A DNA stretch of 64,000 nt from Lactifluus volemus (Eukaryota; Basidiomycota; Agaricomycetes; Russulales; Russulaceae). The position numbers and the translations under genes are program-made. Where the stretch lies: NCBI GenBank assembly GCA_022376515.1, contig WTXI01000123.1, positions 43,594 to 107,593 on the forward strand, given 5' to 3'. Under the pieces are notes generated by a model. It saw nothing but the letters and a program-made list of their open reading frames with translations, made no database searches and had not been told where the DNA came from. This document shows positions 1 to 11,336 of the stretch, one piece after another; positions within the stretch are counted from its first letter, which is position 1, and each line of letters opens with the position of its first letter.

Positions 1-174
1 AGGCTCATGTGACAGGAGTTTATGATTAGGACCACTGACATGAGGCGCGGCCTGGAGATATATACGACGATGAGTAGTTGACTGGCTGAAACGCGGAGAG
101 CTGACCTCAGTGGACCGCACAGGATGATATTGAGGAGGGGTACTGAGACTCGAAGTGTGTGATTCAGATTGCAT
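1..174 (-). CDS. Family copy A, 5' part, cut by window edge
   Basis: This is the start of a member of the dispersed four-exon family, read leftwards. Exon 1 is 106-174 (23 codons, beginning M-Q-S-E-S-H) and ends at a GTCAGC donor. Exon 2 begins at 51 and leaves the window. Both exons closely match copy D at 10457-11237, and so does the upstream flank to about 300. The TATA position (269-276) reads TTTATCAA on the + strand, weaker than in other copies. Product unknown. Whether exons 3-4 survive cannot be seen. Confidence 0.6.
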   Translation of the reverse strand, partial: MQSESHTSSLSTPPQYHPVRSTEVSSPRFSQSTTHRRIYLQAAPHVSGPNHKLLSHEP

Positions 175-1315
175 CTGGTGCACACGATTTACGAAGGCAG
201 AGTAGTGTTCTTCGCAGAGAGACGATTGCAACGAAGTGGGTCATAATAAGAATAGTAAAAAGAGCTCATTTATCAAGAGGCCACCAGGATGACTAAGACC
301 GATGAAAGCTCCAGGGCATCCAATCTGGCCAGCCTGGTGGTGCAATTTGATGTGGATTTTTGTGATGTTAATAACGCCGCGCCGTAACTTCCCAGTAGTG
401 GCACACATTCATATTGATATACAAAAGGTTCTTGTTGCCCCGAACAGAAAAAGGTTGCCAGTGGAGGCCGTGAGCCGGCATCCCGGGCTCGGAGACTGCC
501 ATACTCTCACGGGGTTGGAGTGACGACCTTTGCTACGGCACAGGTACTAACTTATGTATCTTGGTGGTATGCCATCCACGATCAATCCTGTCTTCCGCAA
601 TTCTTTCCGCGTTCAACAAGACCTGTCCAAATTTCACCTTATCATGCCTCCCCGTTCTTGTCGGAACCATTATCGCGTTACGTGTTCAGTTCACTGAGGT
701 AATTAACGGCCGTTTCCAATTTACTAGTGGGTGATGGCCCACCTCGAGGCAATCGTCTCTCTGCAGAGTCCTCCCCCTTTGTAAATCTGCCCCTTGTAGC
801 TTCCGGTCTTAACTACTCATCACCATATATCTCTCGGCTCCACCTGTCAGCAGTCCCGATCACGGACTCTCATTGAATGGTGTCCAATGGGTGCACAGCG
901 AACGAAATGATATAACATGCCCATTGACAAGACCTGCTTCGTTGCGATGTGTCTCTGGGCACTGTAGTACAGTTACAGAAAGTATTTTGTGATCAATCAG
1001 AGGCTACATTTCGTCGAACTTCGACTTGGGGTTAAGGCCTTTTAAGGGAGGTGTGGGAGGTTACTTCCACATATAGTTCACCATATACGGGTGCGGTGTC
1101 AACATATCAATCTTAACGTTGCGAGGGAAGGAGTGTGGGAAAACATTCCCAGCCCGGGGCTGTACACGGTTAATCCGAATTCTATTCCGTCATCCGTCAG
1201 GAAGCCAGGGATCATACTAAACACTTGTCTACACTGTACAGAAGCGAGTACTCTGCTTGTTGCAGTGACCAAGAAAATCAAGAACACAACACGATTCGGT
1301 TCACTAGATTTCCGA

Positions 1316-2009
1316 TCATTCCATGTCATCCAGCTCAAGCAAGATCATCACCTTGACCTTACCAGAGCGGCGGCTGCGCCTTACGCGAACCCTGTCGACA
1401 TTCGAGTCAGGGTCATGAAGGTATCGATTAGCGAGCTGCCTGAGCTCTTCCCCAGCGGACATTCTGGGGAGTACTTGGCCAGGAATTCCTTGAGAAGGAC
1501 CTGCTACGTTGGGGGGTTGGCCAATAGTGCCATCATTTAGCATCTGCGGCTACGGATCCAGTCAGATGGACTGTGACTGCACCATGCAGAAGGAGAGCAA
1601 AATACATACATGGGCCAGCGGGGGATAGTACTCTGGCCGGAGTGGACCAGGAATGATGGGGGGATAGAAGGTATGTTGAGGAGTCCCAGGAGGTGGCAAG
1701 TGGTGAGCGACACTCTGGTTGCCTTCATATGCATACTGTGGCTGTTCTCCCGACCCCTGGAGAAGCCGTTGTCCGCAATGGAAGCATGAAGACAGACAAA
1801 TGAGCGATGACTTACTGCAGCAGGGGATGAAATGAAAGTTGCACTTGGTACACGCGCATCTGATGAGCGTTGGTGATCGGGAATGCTGACAGGAGGCTGT
1901 GACTAGAGTGAGTAGCTGAGAGCAGTTCACTGGCAGAGAAGCTGACCTTAGCAGTCTGCAAAGGGTCAAATTGAAGAGGAGCACCAAGGGTGTGGAATTC
2001 ACGCTGCAT
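1316..2009 (-). CDS. Four-exon small-protein family, copy B
   Basis: Splices by hand to an intact 174-aa protein: exons 1947-2009, 1816-1902, 1610-1756 and 1316-1543, all introns phase 0 and GT-AG. Exon 1 gives M-Q-R-E-F-H; exon 3 is rich in Pro, Tyr and Gln (PQYAYEGNQ, then PEYYPPLAH); exon 4 opens MLNDGTIG and ends in a basic stretch (RVRVRRSRRSGKVKVMI) followed by LELDDME. No signal peptide, membrane segment or known domain is apparent. It is nearly the same as copy E (13010-13714). Function unknown; the kept frame and splice sites suggest the gene is or was recently expressed. Confidence 0.7.
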
Positions 2010-2098
2010 CACGATTTATGAAGGTAGGGAATAGTTTGTAGAGAGATGTATGCGGCCTCGGCCCTTGGGGTGCCTCCCTACAAGAGGGGAAGAGCTCA

Positions 2099-2107
2099 TT
2101 TTTTAAA
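2099..2107 (-). promoter_or_regulatory. TATA-like box of family copy B
   Basis: TTTAAAAA on the minus strand, about 90 nt before the ATG at 2009. It lies in a flank shared by the family copies (a GAGCTC-like motif on one side, a CCCC-rich run on the other). In E, G and H the same position reads TTATAAAA or TTATATAAAA. Confidence 0.5.
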
Positions 2108-2109
2108 GG

Positions 2110-2616
2110 GGAGGCTGGGGCGCAAAGCGCTCAGCCCAGCAAAAGCGGCTAAAGAGGTGTGTATACCGGGTTCAATTATCATAATTGAACCTGCAATCTT
2201 CAGTTCCTGATTTGGTCTTTATTGATACCGTCATATTGAAATTTGACACGCCTCTTGTGTTTTTGGAGCGCCTAAGGAACCGTATGGACGGTATTTTTTT
2301 TTTTTTTTTGAATCCGAATTTGTATTCCGCAGCGTGTGTATGGACGGTATGTGACGATTAGACACGCCTCTCGTGTTTTTGCAGCGCCTATTTGTGTTTT
2401 TGGAGCGCCTAAGGCACCGTATGGACGGCTTTCAAATTTCTCACACTGCAAGGACAGGGCCTCGGCTCACCGGCTCATTGCGAACCACAATTTGATGACC
2501 CCCTCACCGTAATCACCTTTCCACGAGGTCACCTCTGCCTAACTCACGCGCAACAGATGCAACGTAAATCACACACTCTCAGTACCTCATCATCAACATT
2601 GATCAGGACTTCTCAG
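2110..2616. other. Non-coding flank with short internal repeats
   Basis: No gene seen. The motif GTTTTTGGAGCGCCTAAGG recurs around 2260 and 2395, next to repeated CCGTATGGACGG, and there is a T tract near 2291. The right end (about 2530-2610, ACTCACGCGCAACAGATGC onward) recurs at about 14425, 18115 and 24990, always on the 5' side of UAP1-related sequence, so it belongs to the duplicated UAP1 block. Confidence 0.5.
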
Positions 2617-3468
2617 GCAGAATGTATCGCGCGCTTGCAACAGGTCGCGCAGGAGGAGGCGCACAAGCCCGCGGGCTCTGTCGTCGTACCTTGGCACATC
2701 ATGACAAGAGTACTGACACGACTGAAAACTGAGAAATTTTTCAAAGCGAATGGATACTTTGGGTCGAGGCCCGAAAAAATTCATCTTTTTTGAACAGGCT
2801 GCGTGTTCCCCATGTTGAAAGATCATTCACCGCTAATAACACGTCTCATGCGTGTATGTGTAGAAACGCTTCCATGTCTCACAACGGATGGCAAAGTCCT
2901 ATTAGAGACAAATTGCCATCGCGCCGGACGGCATTGGTAGTCTTGACGCCACCGAATCTGTCGGCGTCGTCGCGTGACGCACCGCCAAATCCAGCGTGGT
3001 CAAATACTCCGAGATCTCCACCGCGCAAGCCGAGGCGCGCGAAGCAAAGATAGGCGAGCTACTCTTCCCCACGGGCAACATCGCGAACCGCCTTTACACC
3101 ACCGCGGTTTTGCGGGGCGTCGCCTCGTTCGAGGTATTCTCGCAAGAAGATCCTGCACGTGACCCTACCGGATGGTACACCCGTCAAGCTGACCAAGCCG
3201 AACGGGATGAAACTCGAGATGCTCATCTTTGACGTCTTTCCGTACATGACGCGCTTCTCAGTGCTCGAAGTCGCCCGCACGGACGAGTTTTCACCGTAGA
3301 AGAACACGCTCGGTACAGGCGCGGATGACGCCGAGACGAGCCGTCGTGACCTGCTCGCGCAGCGCCGTCGCTTCCTCGAAGCAGCTGGCGCGACAATACG
3401 AGAAGGCATCGAAATTGAGCTGTCGCCCGTCGTGACGTATTCTGGCGAAGGTCTGATGCCTGTCAAGG
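2617..3468 (+). pseudogene. UAP1 pseudogene 1
   Basis: Decayed copy of the UAP1 gene at 26018-27572. It begins at the codons for A-E-R-I-A-R-L-Q-Q and lacks everything before, including the nucleotide-binding Gly-rich loop. The UAP1 intron is still present (about 2799-2862), so the copy came from genomic DNA, not mRNA. An internal deletion removes the middle of exon 2, and frameshifts and stops follow. It ends abruptly after the GTCAAGG of the codons for A-P-V-K and continues into segment X. Confidence 0.85.
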
Positions 3469-4181
3469 GATATCGACGGTCAACCTGCGTCTAATTCCAA
3501 TAGAAATCAACCAGTGACTGAGACCACTATGTGGGGAGATCCGCAAGCCACGATCGGCTTTGGAAAATCAGGTGGAGCCCGTCCAGTCAAGACCAAGGCG
3601 TGCATAAACACATCCATTGCGCGCGCCTATTCCATTCCCCCGGGCCGCTTGTTCCGTTCACTTGCCCGATTTCAATATCCATTCGTAGGCCGAGTTTACG
3701 CCCTGGCCTTCTTCATCTCCATTGTGCGGCTACTCGAACCTCTCTCTTTAAACTCTAGCGTAGTCTCTATAGACGATGAGGTGATCGACGTGTCGTGGAG
3801 ACTCCCCCCTGATGCTCACTGTGTGGCCGTGTTCTGCACCGCTGCCGTGGGTTGCGCCTGTGGATGTGCGAGTGTGCCACTCTTGGCTGGGCACCGGCGC
3901 AAAACTAAGTGTCTATATAGTAAGCTTCATTGTTTGTCATCTGTAGTAGTTCTTACGGCGTTTCTTATATTTCATTTTTTGGCGGAAGGCATTGGGGGAA
4001 ACTTTCCATCTTGTTTTGGTCAGAAGTAGCTGTGATTCGTTGGTCTGCACAAGCTCACAACATGCATTCTTTATTCGATCATGACGCAGGCCCAGAAGCC
4101 CGCGATTTACACACATTTTGTATTACACGACAAACACGCTTCGAGTTGGCAACACAATTCCAAGTCGGTTCACGAGGACAA
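3469..4181 (+). repeat. Segment X, copy 1 (unknown gene fragment)
   Basis: Sequence of unknown origin fused to the 3' break of each UAP1 pseudogene. It starts ATATCGACGGTCAACC and can be read in part as a protein (in copy 2: D-I-D-G-Q-P-A-P-N-F, then WGDPQATIDFGKS). Similar stretches lie at about 8920-10320, 15558-16240 and 20935-21630. I do not recognise it; it looks like the remains of a multi-exon gene. Its end carries the region downstream of the converging family gene. Confidence 0.6.
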
Positions 4182-6364
4182 TTACTCCACCTCGTCCAGC
4201 TCAAGCAAGATCATCACCTTGACCTTACCAGAGCAGCGGCTGCACCTTACCCGAACCCTGTCGACATGCGAGTCAGGGTCACGAAGGTATCGACTAGCAA
4301 GTTGTTTGAGCTCTTTCTCAGCAGATATTCCAGGAGGTACTGGGCCAGGAAGTCCTTGAAAGAGGTTCGCTACGTTAGGTGGTTGACGTGCATGCCAGAT
4401 AGAGACACCATTTGGTATCTCGTGTGGCTACGGACCCAGTCAGATGGACTCTGAACGGAGAGAGAATAAGCTCGTACATGGTCCGGTGGAGTATAGTACT
4501 CTGGTTGACGTAAACCAGGGACGATGGAGGAATCATGGGTGTTTTGAGTAGCTCCAGCGCCTTGGTGAACAATAATCTGGTTGCCTTGATATGCATACGG
4601 TAGTTGAGACTTGGAAGAAGCTGTAATCAGCGAGGCAAGCATCGAGGGGGATAAATGAACATAACTCACTGAAACTTGAGACGAAGGTTCATCATATGCC
4701 ACGTTAGTGGTGTAATGGGAAGGTGTTGGGTAACCTGGATGGCTCATGGTGGAGTATGGACCAGCAAACGCTGCAGCTAGTACACGCCGATGTCGCTCTC
4801 GTTCTCGTTTTCGCTGCCGCTCCTGCTTCTGCTCCACCTTCCGCTCTTGCTCTCGCAACCTCTCCTGCTCCCGCTCCTGCAGGCGGTGTAGATCCCACTC
4901 CTGCTTAAACTTGAATTCTGTGCCGCAGCACCGCCAGCTGCCAGAGTATTGAACCTCAAGTAGATCGGGGAACAGTTCCTTATCCTCTAGATGAAGTGAC
5001 TGAGAGCGTCTCCCCTCTCCGAAGAGTGCATTTGACACGCAAAGTTTCTTCACACTGCCAAGTGGCATGAAAAGTTCACGCCACTGTGTTTCGTCGACTT
5101 GGTTGTGCAACTCTGAAGACCGATCGGGTTTCTCGTGCCGGAGAGTGAGCTCCTCCACGGCAGAGAGCACGGGCGAAAGTTTTCCAAGGATCTGTGCTGC
5201 GGTCGCTACTTGCCAATGTCTGCAAAGGATCTGCAAACGCAAGGCACGTTCCCGCCAACTCCGATGATGGTCTGAAATTAAATCAACAGAACCCTCATCG
5301 AAAGTAAGTTCGATAGAGCTAAAACTGAGACCCTCTGATGCCTGCATGAACTGCAAGAGGCGTGGAACAGTGAAAGTGAGTTGATTAAAGAACTGGACAT
5401 CAAGGGAGTTGAGGGAAGGGGCGCTGATCCGAGAGAGAAGACCTTCGAGGTAAGCATTGACACCTCGATATGAAAATGTGTGAAGGCGAGGAAGAGTCAC
5501 GTTGGTCGTGAATGGGGTATTCGATAGTTGCCTCGTAACATCGCGGTTTGGGACAGGGGCACGAAAATGAATGACGAGAGTCTCGAGCTGGGGCGTGTGT
5601 GAAAGCCGTGTGAGTATATAACTTGGGGGGAAATAGACGGATGCCGGGATATCTATAAGCTCGAGGTTAACCAAGCTCGTAGTATTTGGGGGTAAAGGAG
5701 ATGGAATTGGAAGGCAACTCGTCCACATGTGGCGTAGATTAGGTGCTCGAAACGTTTTGAGAGAGGCGAGGTGTGTAGAATCGTGGGACGGAGACTCGAT
5801 ACAGATGCGTTCCAGAATCGGGAATTCCTCATTCATTGGCGTGGTGAACTTGCCTAATTTGGAGGTGGGTATCCCAAGGGCAACACGGTGCAAACGGTCC
5901 GAGTGACCGAGTGCAAGCAGTACACCCTCTTCCTCCTCTGCTGTCATCTCACGATTGCTGTCGTCGTAAAAGACGGTGAGCGGCAGGGGAGGTGAATGTA
6001 CTAGCATGTCTGCTACAGGCACACCATATGTGCAGAGGAGATGGAGATCCAATCGTAAAGGTGACGCAAGAATGAGCTGCCGCCAACGTTGGCAAACCCA
6101 AGCGAGCTTGTACCACCAACGTTGGCGGCACCGCTTCCATCGGACATTCTCATCTTCTTCTTCTTCCTTGATTTCAAGTAGATAGACATAGAATATGTGG
6201 AGAAGGACGTCATCGTTAAGGATATGGATAAGTGATTTGTAGCTAAGGAACCCTATTGATTCACGAGTTGGTGCGTGGAACAGGGACGACGAACGTTGGG
6301 ACTCACAAGTTGGTAAATGTAGGCGTCGCCACTTATTACTGAGCCATCGAGCGGTGGTAGACAT
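4182..6364 (-). CDS. F-box protein fused to dispersed-family exons 2-4
   Basis: Predicted 687-aa protein from exons 4670-6364, 4478-4609 and 4182-4418, ATG at 6364. The N-terminal ~115 residues hold an F-box of the type expanded in agaricomycetes (LNDDVLLHIFYVYLL, then WVCQRWRQLIL, RLDLHLLCTYG). A leucine-rich central region follows, then a Glu/Arg/Gln-rich, probably helical stretch near residues 500-540. After HRRV the reading frame passes straight into family sequence (AAFAGPYSTM) and uses the family's own two 3' introns to end in the basic tail (SGKVKVMILLELDEVE). F-box proteins recruit substrates to SCF ubiquitin ligases through Skp1, so the tail may act as a new C-terminal module. Fusion rather than read-through is inferred from frame continuity. 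Confidence 0.7.
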
Positions 6365-7079
6365 GTTTAGTAGCGAGGAGGATGTGGTTGAAGATTGAAG
6401 TGTGTTGGCCTAATTTGTGTCCTCACCTCAGTAGGCAGTCCTTGACGTGGCGGGGTTGGGCTGTGTCCAACCGTTGGATGAGCGTGTCCTCCTCGAGGTC
6501 GTCTTTCCATGCTGTCGGAAAATCCCGCATGTCGCTCACGTGACTTTCCTACCCGTTCGGGCGGTGTTTCGGTGCGGTTTGTGGATCTACCACCTTCTCT
6601 TTCGGTGCGAGCCGCGACACGGAAATGCACCAAAAAGCGTATGTTTTCGTTCTTAACTGCATGTTCTTCGCACGTATTTCGCGGGGGAATCGGCTCTGTG
6701 CCCTACTCAACGTCTCGCGCCGTTTGTTTTCGGGGGAAATGACCTGCGAAAAGTTTCTTTCGACTCTGCTGTGATCAACATCACCCGCAACTGTCTGTGG
6801 AATGAGCTGTGTTCTTCAATTTTTCTAACCGCCTCTGTCTTTTTTTTGGTAATATAGAAAAAAATCGAATGTAACTCAGGCTGATAGCCTCAGGTCTTCT
6901 TGCACCGCCATCTTTATTTCCTTTCTCACATACGGCAAGGTGCACCAATACTATTTGTCGTCATATAGAATTGAGGCAATTGTCAGCAAACACCTTGGAA
7001 CTATTTCACGATGCCTTTCAACCTCTTACCTATTGGAGTGGCTGGGGTATTGTCTCGGAGGTGGGTCATCACAAGAGCA
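6365..7079. other. F-box gene 5' flank, no other gene seen
   Basis: Upstream region of the F-box fusion gene. Short open frames on both strands show no recognisable domain. I see no RNA gene or mobile element. Confidence 0.35.
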
Positions 7080-7135
7080 AGAAGACCTCATTTTATAAAG
7101 CTGAGGCCGGAACACAAGCGCTCTGTCAGGGAGCA
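7080..7135 (-). promoter_or_regulatory. Orphan family promoter
   Basis: The + strand reads GAAGACCTCATTTTATAAAG and then GCGCTCTG, matching the TATA region found upstream of family copies E and G, and the sequence before it (GGAGGTGGGTCATCA) matches the 5' end region of copies D and H. No family exons follow on the minus strand before the F-box gene, so this is probably the remnant of a deleted family member. Confidence 0.5.
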
Positions 7136-8914
7136 TAAGCGCTGTGGAATGGAAAGAAGGGCCAATGGTGGCGGGTAAAAGTGGCTGTTGAGGCCTACGA
7201 CGTCTCTACGACCGACGTCCTACGTTCTGGACGTGAAATACACACGAGCACTGGCAGCTCCTAATGCGCAGTGGCGAAGAGTCAAGGTTTGGCTCCCGAT
7301 TCCGAGTCGTTAGCTTTGGCCGTGGTCGCCACCAGGAAGAGACCGACATAGCGCTAATGTGCGTCTAAGTGGCCAATTCCCTTTCTTGGATTGTCCTACT
7401 TTCCTTATTTGTTACCTTCCTGCGAGGTTCAACGCCGGTTGAAATTCGACCGTGCCTCAGTTGGGGGCCCGAATTCGTGTTCCAATCTGTCATTTGAGGT
7501 GTCTTCCACTGATCAGTTTAGAATGGCTGTGCGCGTGTTTCACGACCGGCTGGCGATCCCTGCATTTCGGTGTGCCAGGTCCCAAGCATTTTTCGATTGC
7601 TTCTTGGAGGGTTGTGCTGCCCTCGATGGCATCATATTCTGTACGACTGATACGTTCCGCCATCGATCATTGGCTTCTGCGATTGTTTGTACGGTCTGAC
7701 GTATTCCCAAGGGATTGGGTGGGATATATGCGCATACCAAGATAAAGTGCCTATACTAGTAAGGCTTCACAATTTTACAACGTGCTACTGAAAGCCATGA
7801 GTAAGGAATAACGTGGAGGTGTTAGAAGTAGTTGAGGCTGCTGAAGACGCAACCTATACGACGATGTTTCACGCGATCAAGTACTGTCGCTTCGCCGCGG
7901 GTGTTGTGCATGCGCCTCCACAACCCTTCTTACGACTGTGTAACGGCGAGCCGAATATATCTACTCGTAAAGAAATCATTCGCGCTGCGTGAGCAAGGCA
8001 GATGGCGCTTCTTGGTTTTAAAACGGAAGTTTCTACTGCTCTAAAGGGTGTGTATACTGACTGGGAAATGTATGCGGTCAGCAGGGTTCTGAGGTATCCA
8101 ACTATACTTAAGGTTAGCAGAATATGACCAGTCATCCACCTGTTCCATTTTCCCCGTTCAATGTATCCAGCCACTGGCCCTCTCAAATGTGATAACCTTT
8201 CGAGGCAGACGCGCCATAGTTACTATGTGCCCTCAATGACGAGAACTATGTGATCATCTCACCTGCTCTCCCATCTTTGTCCCATGAACTTTTGTAGTCC
8301 TGTGAACGATGAGCCCTTGTCGGTCCATCTTCACCGATTGAGTGGTCGTATCGATTGCTGGCCGCTACTCGTAAATCTTCCAAAGCAGCTTCCAATTCAA
8401 CTTGAAAGGCCTTGAGAAGGGTTGGCCCCACGTCGATTCGTTAATAATAGCAGAGTTGTCCGTTTTATCGAACAAACTTGGCATTACCCACGGCTTCATG
8501 GACATATCAGTGAAGAAATGAATAAAATATGGGAAGCCTGAAGGCATAATAAAGCACCTCAAGAACGAGCCACGCGCCTGACACCACCGTGACGTAAGAA
8601 AAGTCACAGTTCGAGAGATGCTGGGAGGACCACCTTCAATTGGACAGAACGAGGCGATAGAGAGAAAAGGGAAAGGAACGTGAGAGTGAACATGACGTTG
8701 ATGAAAAATGAGAAACTGCCAAATACAATGCAGCGACTCGTAGAGAATGGTGGCGAGCGCGAGCAGAAGCCGGAGAGAGCGGGGCCAGGGCGCTGACATA
8801 AGCAGCGCTTTTCTGGCATCTTGCGTCGTGTGCTCGAACTACCACCGTAATCTCATCCTTGGGGCGCCTGGTCATCGACAGTCAACTTTTTTAAATTAAG
8901 TTCAGCCAGCGACA
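7136..8914. other. Intergenic, nothing recognised
   Basis: Several short open frames occur here (for example about 7391-7699 on + and 8365-8875 on -). None shows a known motif, biased composition typical of a conserved exon, or a convincing chain of splice sites. Confidence 0.3.
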
Positions 8915-10330
8915 AAGGACACTACGCGGGGAGATCTGCAAGCCGCGATCGACTTCGGCAAACCAGTGGGAAACCCATCCAGGTCAAGCAACCCTGTGAC
9001 ATGCATAAACATTCTTCGCAACATCCTCTACTCTAGGCGCTCGGTTTCACCAATAAGCGTGCACAGGACCAGCTCCGCACACCAGGTTTTTCTATATTGC
9101 ATCTCACTGCAGGTGCACAAAGAAGGATGTTCCCGGACCCTAGTCAACTCAAACTCTATACCTTTAATGAGCTTCCTTCGTGCGGCTATCCGACTACCCC
9201 GGTCTTAGTACACTGCCTACCTTCATCTCCATCTTCTTCTTCATCACGGAGCTCATCCACTCAGGAAAAGTTTACGCCCCTGCAACTAACTATCTCCAAA
9301 TCCAACCCCGACTCTGCCGATGAGCCTTCTTCAACTCCATGGCGCCGCCAGCCACTCGAATCCCTCTATCCAAGCTCTCGCGTAGTCACGACAGATGACA
9401 AGGTGATCGTCGTGCGTGTAATTTCCCCCTCACGCTCGCGGTGTGCTCCTCTGATCCGTCTTTTCCACTCTCCCCACCATCTCTCCACCTCTTTGTTACT
9501 CCTAGATGACAACCAACAAACCCTTTTTTTTTTTTCTTTTTTTATACAAGACGTGAGAAAATGGGGGGAGGGAATGAAGGAGAGAAAAAGGGGAGAAAGA
9601 GATGATAATAGACTTGTGCGACCCTACAGCAGCCACACACAATCCCATGAGCTTGAACTCTCCCTCGGACATGCGTGGGCGCGCCGTGTCGATATTGGTG
9701 AGCCGATTCGGTCGGGCGCTTTTCAACCTTTTTTGATTTTCCTGACAACCACTGCAGTGTTTACCAGTGACACGTAACGACTTTTCCGTAAATGGCCGTG
9801 GGGAGGACCCATCCACATCCGGTCACCAGGCCCGCCACCAGCGCCCGTAGCCGTTGACTCGGACTTGGTGACTCCCCCAGATCTAAACACTCTCTCATCT
9901 TTGCGCCGAAGCCTAGTTTCTGCAAATATAGGATGTGGCATAATCAAAGCAAGTACAGTAGCGAAGGTAGTGGAGCCAGCCGTGCTGCTTGCCAGGTGCT
10001 AAAGTTCGTTCAACGCACTCACACGTCGTGAGGAGCTCATGACACTGATGACAACAAAACCTCTTGTTCAACTTCTAGGATTACACAGCCACGTGGGCAG
10101 GAATTCGCCTCGTGTAACATGCGAGCGTCTCACTGGATCCGCCATATTCGCAGAACTTCAAATCGAATCGGCCGCGTTCTGCACCGCTTTGCGCCTGTGG
10201 ATGTGCGACTGTACTGGCAGTACACATATACGCCTTTATGTAGTTCTCATGACGTCAGAGGAAGGAAGATTGTGAGAAAACGCCTGTTTTTATCTTATTT
10301 TGATCAGAATTGACCGTGATTGGTTAATCC
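8915..10330 (+). repeat. Segment X, copy 2 (interrupted, divergent)
   Basis: Parts of segment X appear in order: about 8930-9010 (GGAGATCTGCAAGCCGCGAT), about 9330-9420 (the TTCAACTCCATG region and the GATGACAAGGTGATCG region) and about 10180-10320 (TTTGCGCCTGTGGATGTGCG, then TGATCAGAATTG). Unrelated DNA lies between, including a T-rich tract near 9522-9543. No UAP1 sequence precedes this copy. It ends beside the 3' end of family copy D, as the other X copies end beside a family gene. Confidence 0.5.
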
Positions 10331-10456
10331 GCATATGTACGACAGCCTCACAAGTATACATTCTTTATTCGACCGAGCCCGGGATTCCACAGACGGTATC
10401 GTACAAGGGCTAATATGGACTCTTTGACCAAACAACACGGTTCACCAGGCTCACAG

Positions 10457-11237
10457 TTATTCCACGTCATCCAGCTCGAGCACGATCATCACCTTGACCT
10501 TACCAGAGCGTCGGCTATCAGGATTTTGAAGGTATCGTCTGGCGAGCTGTCTGAGCTCTTCTCCCACAGTCATTCCTGGGGGCACTGGGCCAGGGATTCC
10601 TTGAGAGGGGACTGTGACGCTGGATGGCTGTGGTGCATGGCCAATAGTGCCATCGTTTAGCATCTCCTGCGGCTACAGTACAGACCAGGTCAGAGGGACT
10701 GTGAATGCATTATTGGGTAGGTAAGCACATACGTGGGTGGGCGGAGCATAGTACTCTGGCCAAAGTCGACCAGGACCGATGGGGCAATCGGAGATGTATT
10801 GAGCGGTCCCAGAAGGTGGGCGGTGGTGAGTGACACTCTGGTTGCCTTGATATGCATACTGTGGCCCCCCAGCAAATCCCTCGGAAGAAGCTGCAGTCAG
10901 CAAGGGAAGTATGAACACAGATAAATGAGGGATAGCTTACTGCAACCTGGAAAGAAGAAGGGTAATCATGATCATACCCCATATTGCTAGTGTATTGGGA
11001 AGAGTTCCCAAAACCGGGATTCGTTGCAGCGTAAGGACCAGTGAACGTTGCACCTGGTACAGGCTCATGTGACAGGAGTTTATGATCGGGACCAGTGGCA
11101 TGAGGCGCGGCCTGGAGATATATACGACGATGAGTGGTTGACTGGCTGCAACGTGGAGAGCTGACCTCAGTGGACCGCACAGGATGATATTGGTAAGGAG
11201 GGTAACTGAGACTCGAAGTGTGTGACTCAGATTGCAT
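10457..11237 (-). CDS. Four-exon small-protein family, copy D
   Basis: Intact 199-aa reading: exons 11166-11237, 10941-11111, 10733-10879 and 10457-10666, all introns phase 0. Exon 2 is longer than in B, E and G and holds a Tyr/Ser/Gly-rich stretch (FTGPYAATNPGFGNSSQYTS). Exon 3 has PQYAYQGNQSVTHHR and PEYYAPPTH. Exon 4 keeps MLNDGTIG and SGKVKVMIVLELDDVE but lacks the residues that read RVDRVRVRR in other copies. Intron 1 is open in frame, so retention would also give a protein. Function unknown; belongs with A and H by exon 2 length. Confidence 0.7.
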
Positions 11238-11328
11238 CTGGTGTACACGATTTACGAAGGCAGAGTGTTCTTCGCAGAGAGAGGATTGCATCGAGGTGGG
11301 TCATGATAAGAGTAGTAGGAAGAGCTCA

Positions 11329-11336
11329 TTTAAAAA
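11329..11336 (-). promoter_or_regulatory. TATA-like box of family copy D
   Basis: The + strand TTTAAAAA beside AGAGCTCA lies about 95 nt before the ATG at 11237, the position of the TATA element in the other copies. Confidence 0.4.

Larger units (their letters stand above)
1..2100. repeat. Direct duplication, left copy (matches 11061-13850)
   Basis: Positions 1-300, about 300-480 and 480-2100 are found again, in the same order and orientation, at about 11061-11330, 11430-11560 and 12155-13850. The right copy is longer because extra sequence sits at about 11560-12150. The block carries family copies A and B on the left, D and E on the right, and a shared non-coding stretch (about 480-1080 and 12160-12780) in which I see no gene. 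Substitutions and small indels separate the copies, so the event is not very recent. Confidence 0.75.

Noticed and set aside
1091..1540. 149-aa + strand frame, also present at 12782-13234
   Set aside because: Antisense of family exon 4 plus 3' flank; repeated because the block is duplicated, and the minus-strand spliced genes explain it better.
4723..4952. + strand frames rich in Ser/Arg or Ala/Pro
   Set aside because: Antisense shadows of the Glu/Arg-rich stretch of the F-box fusion protein.
9097..9777. 226-aa + strand frame
   Set aside because: Crosses the T-rich tract and fragments of segment X; low-complexity Ser runs, no domain and no match between X copies in this frame.
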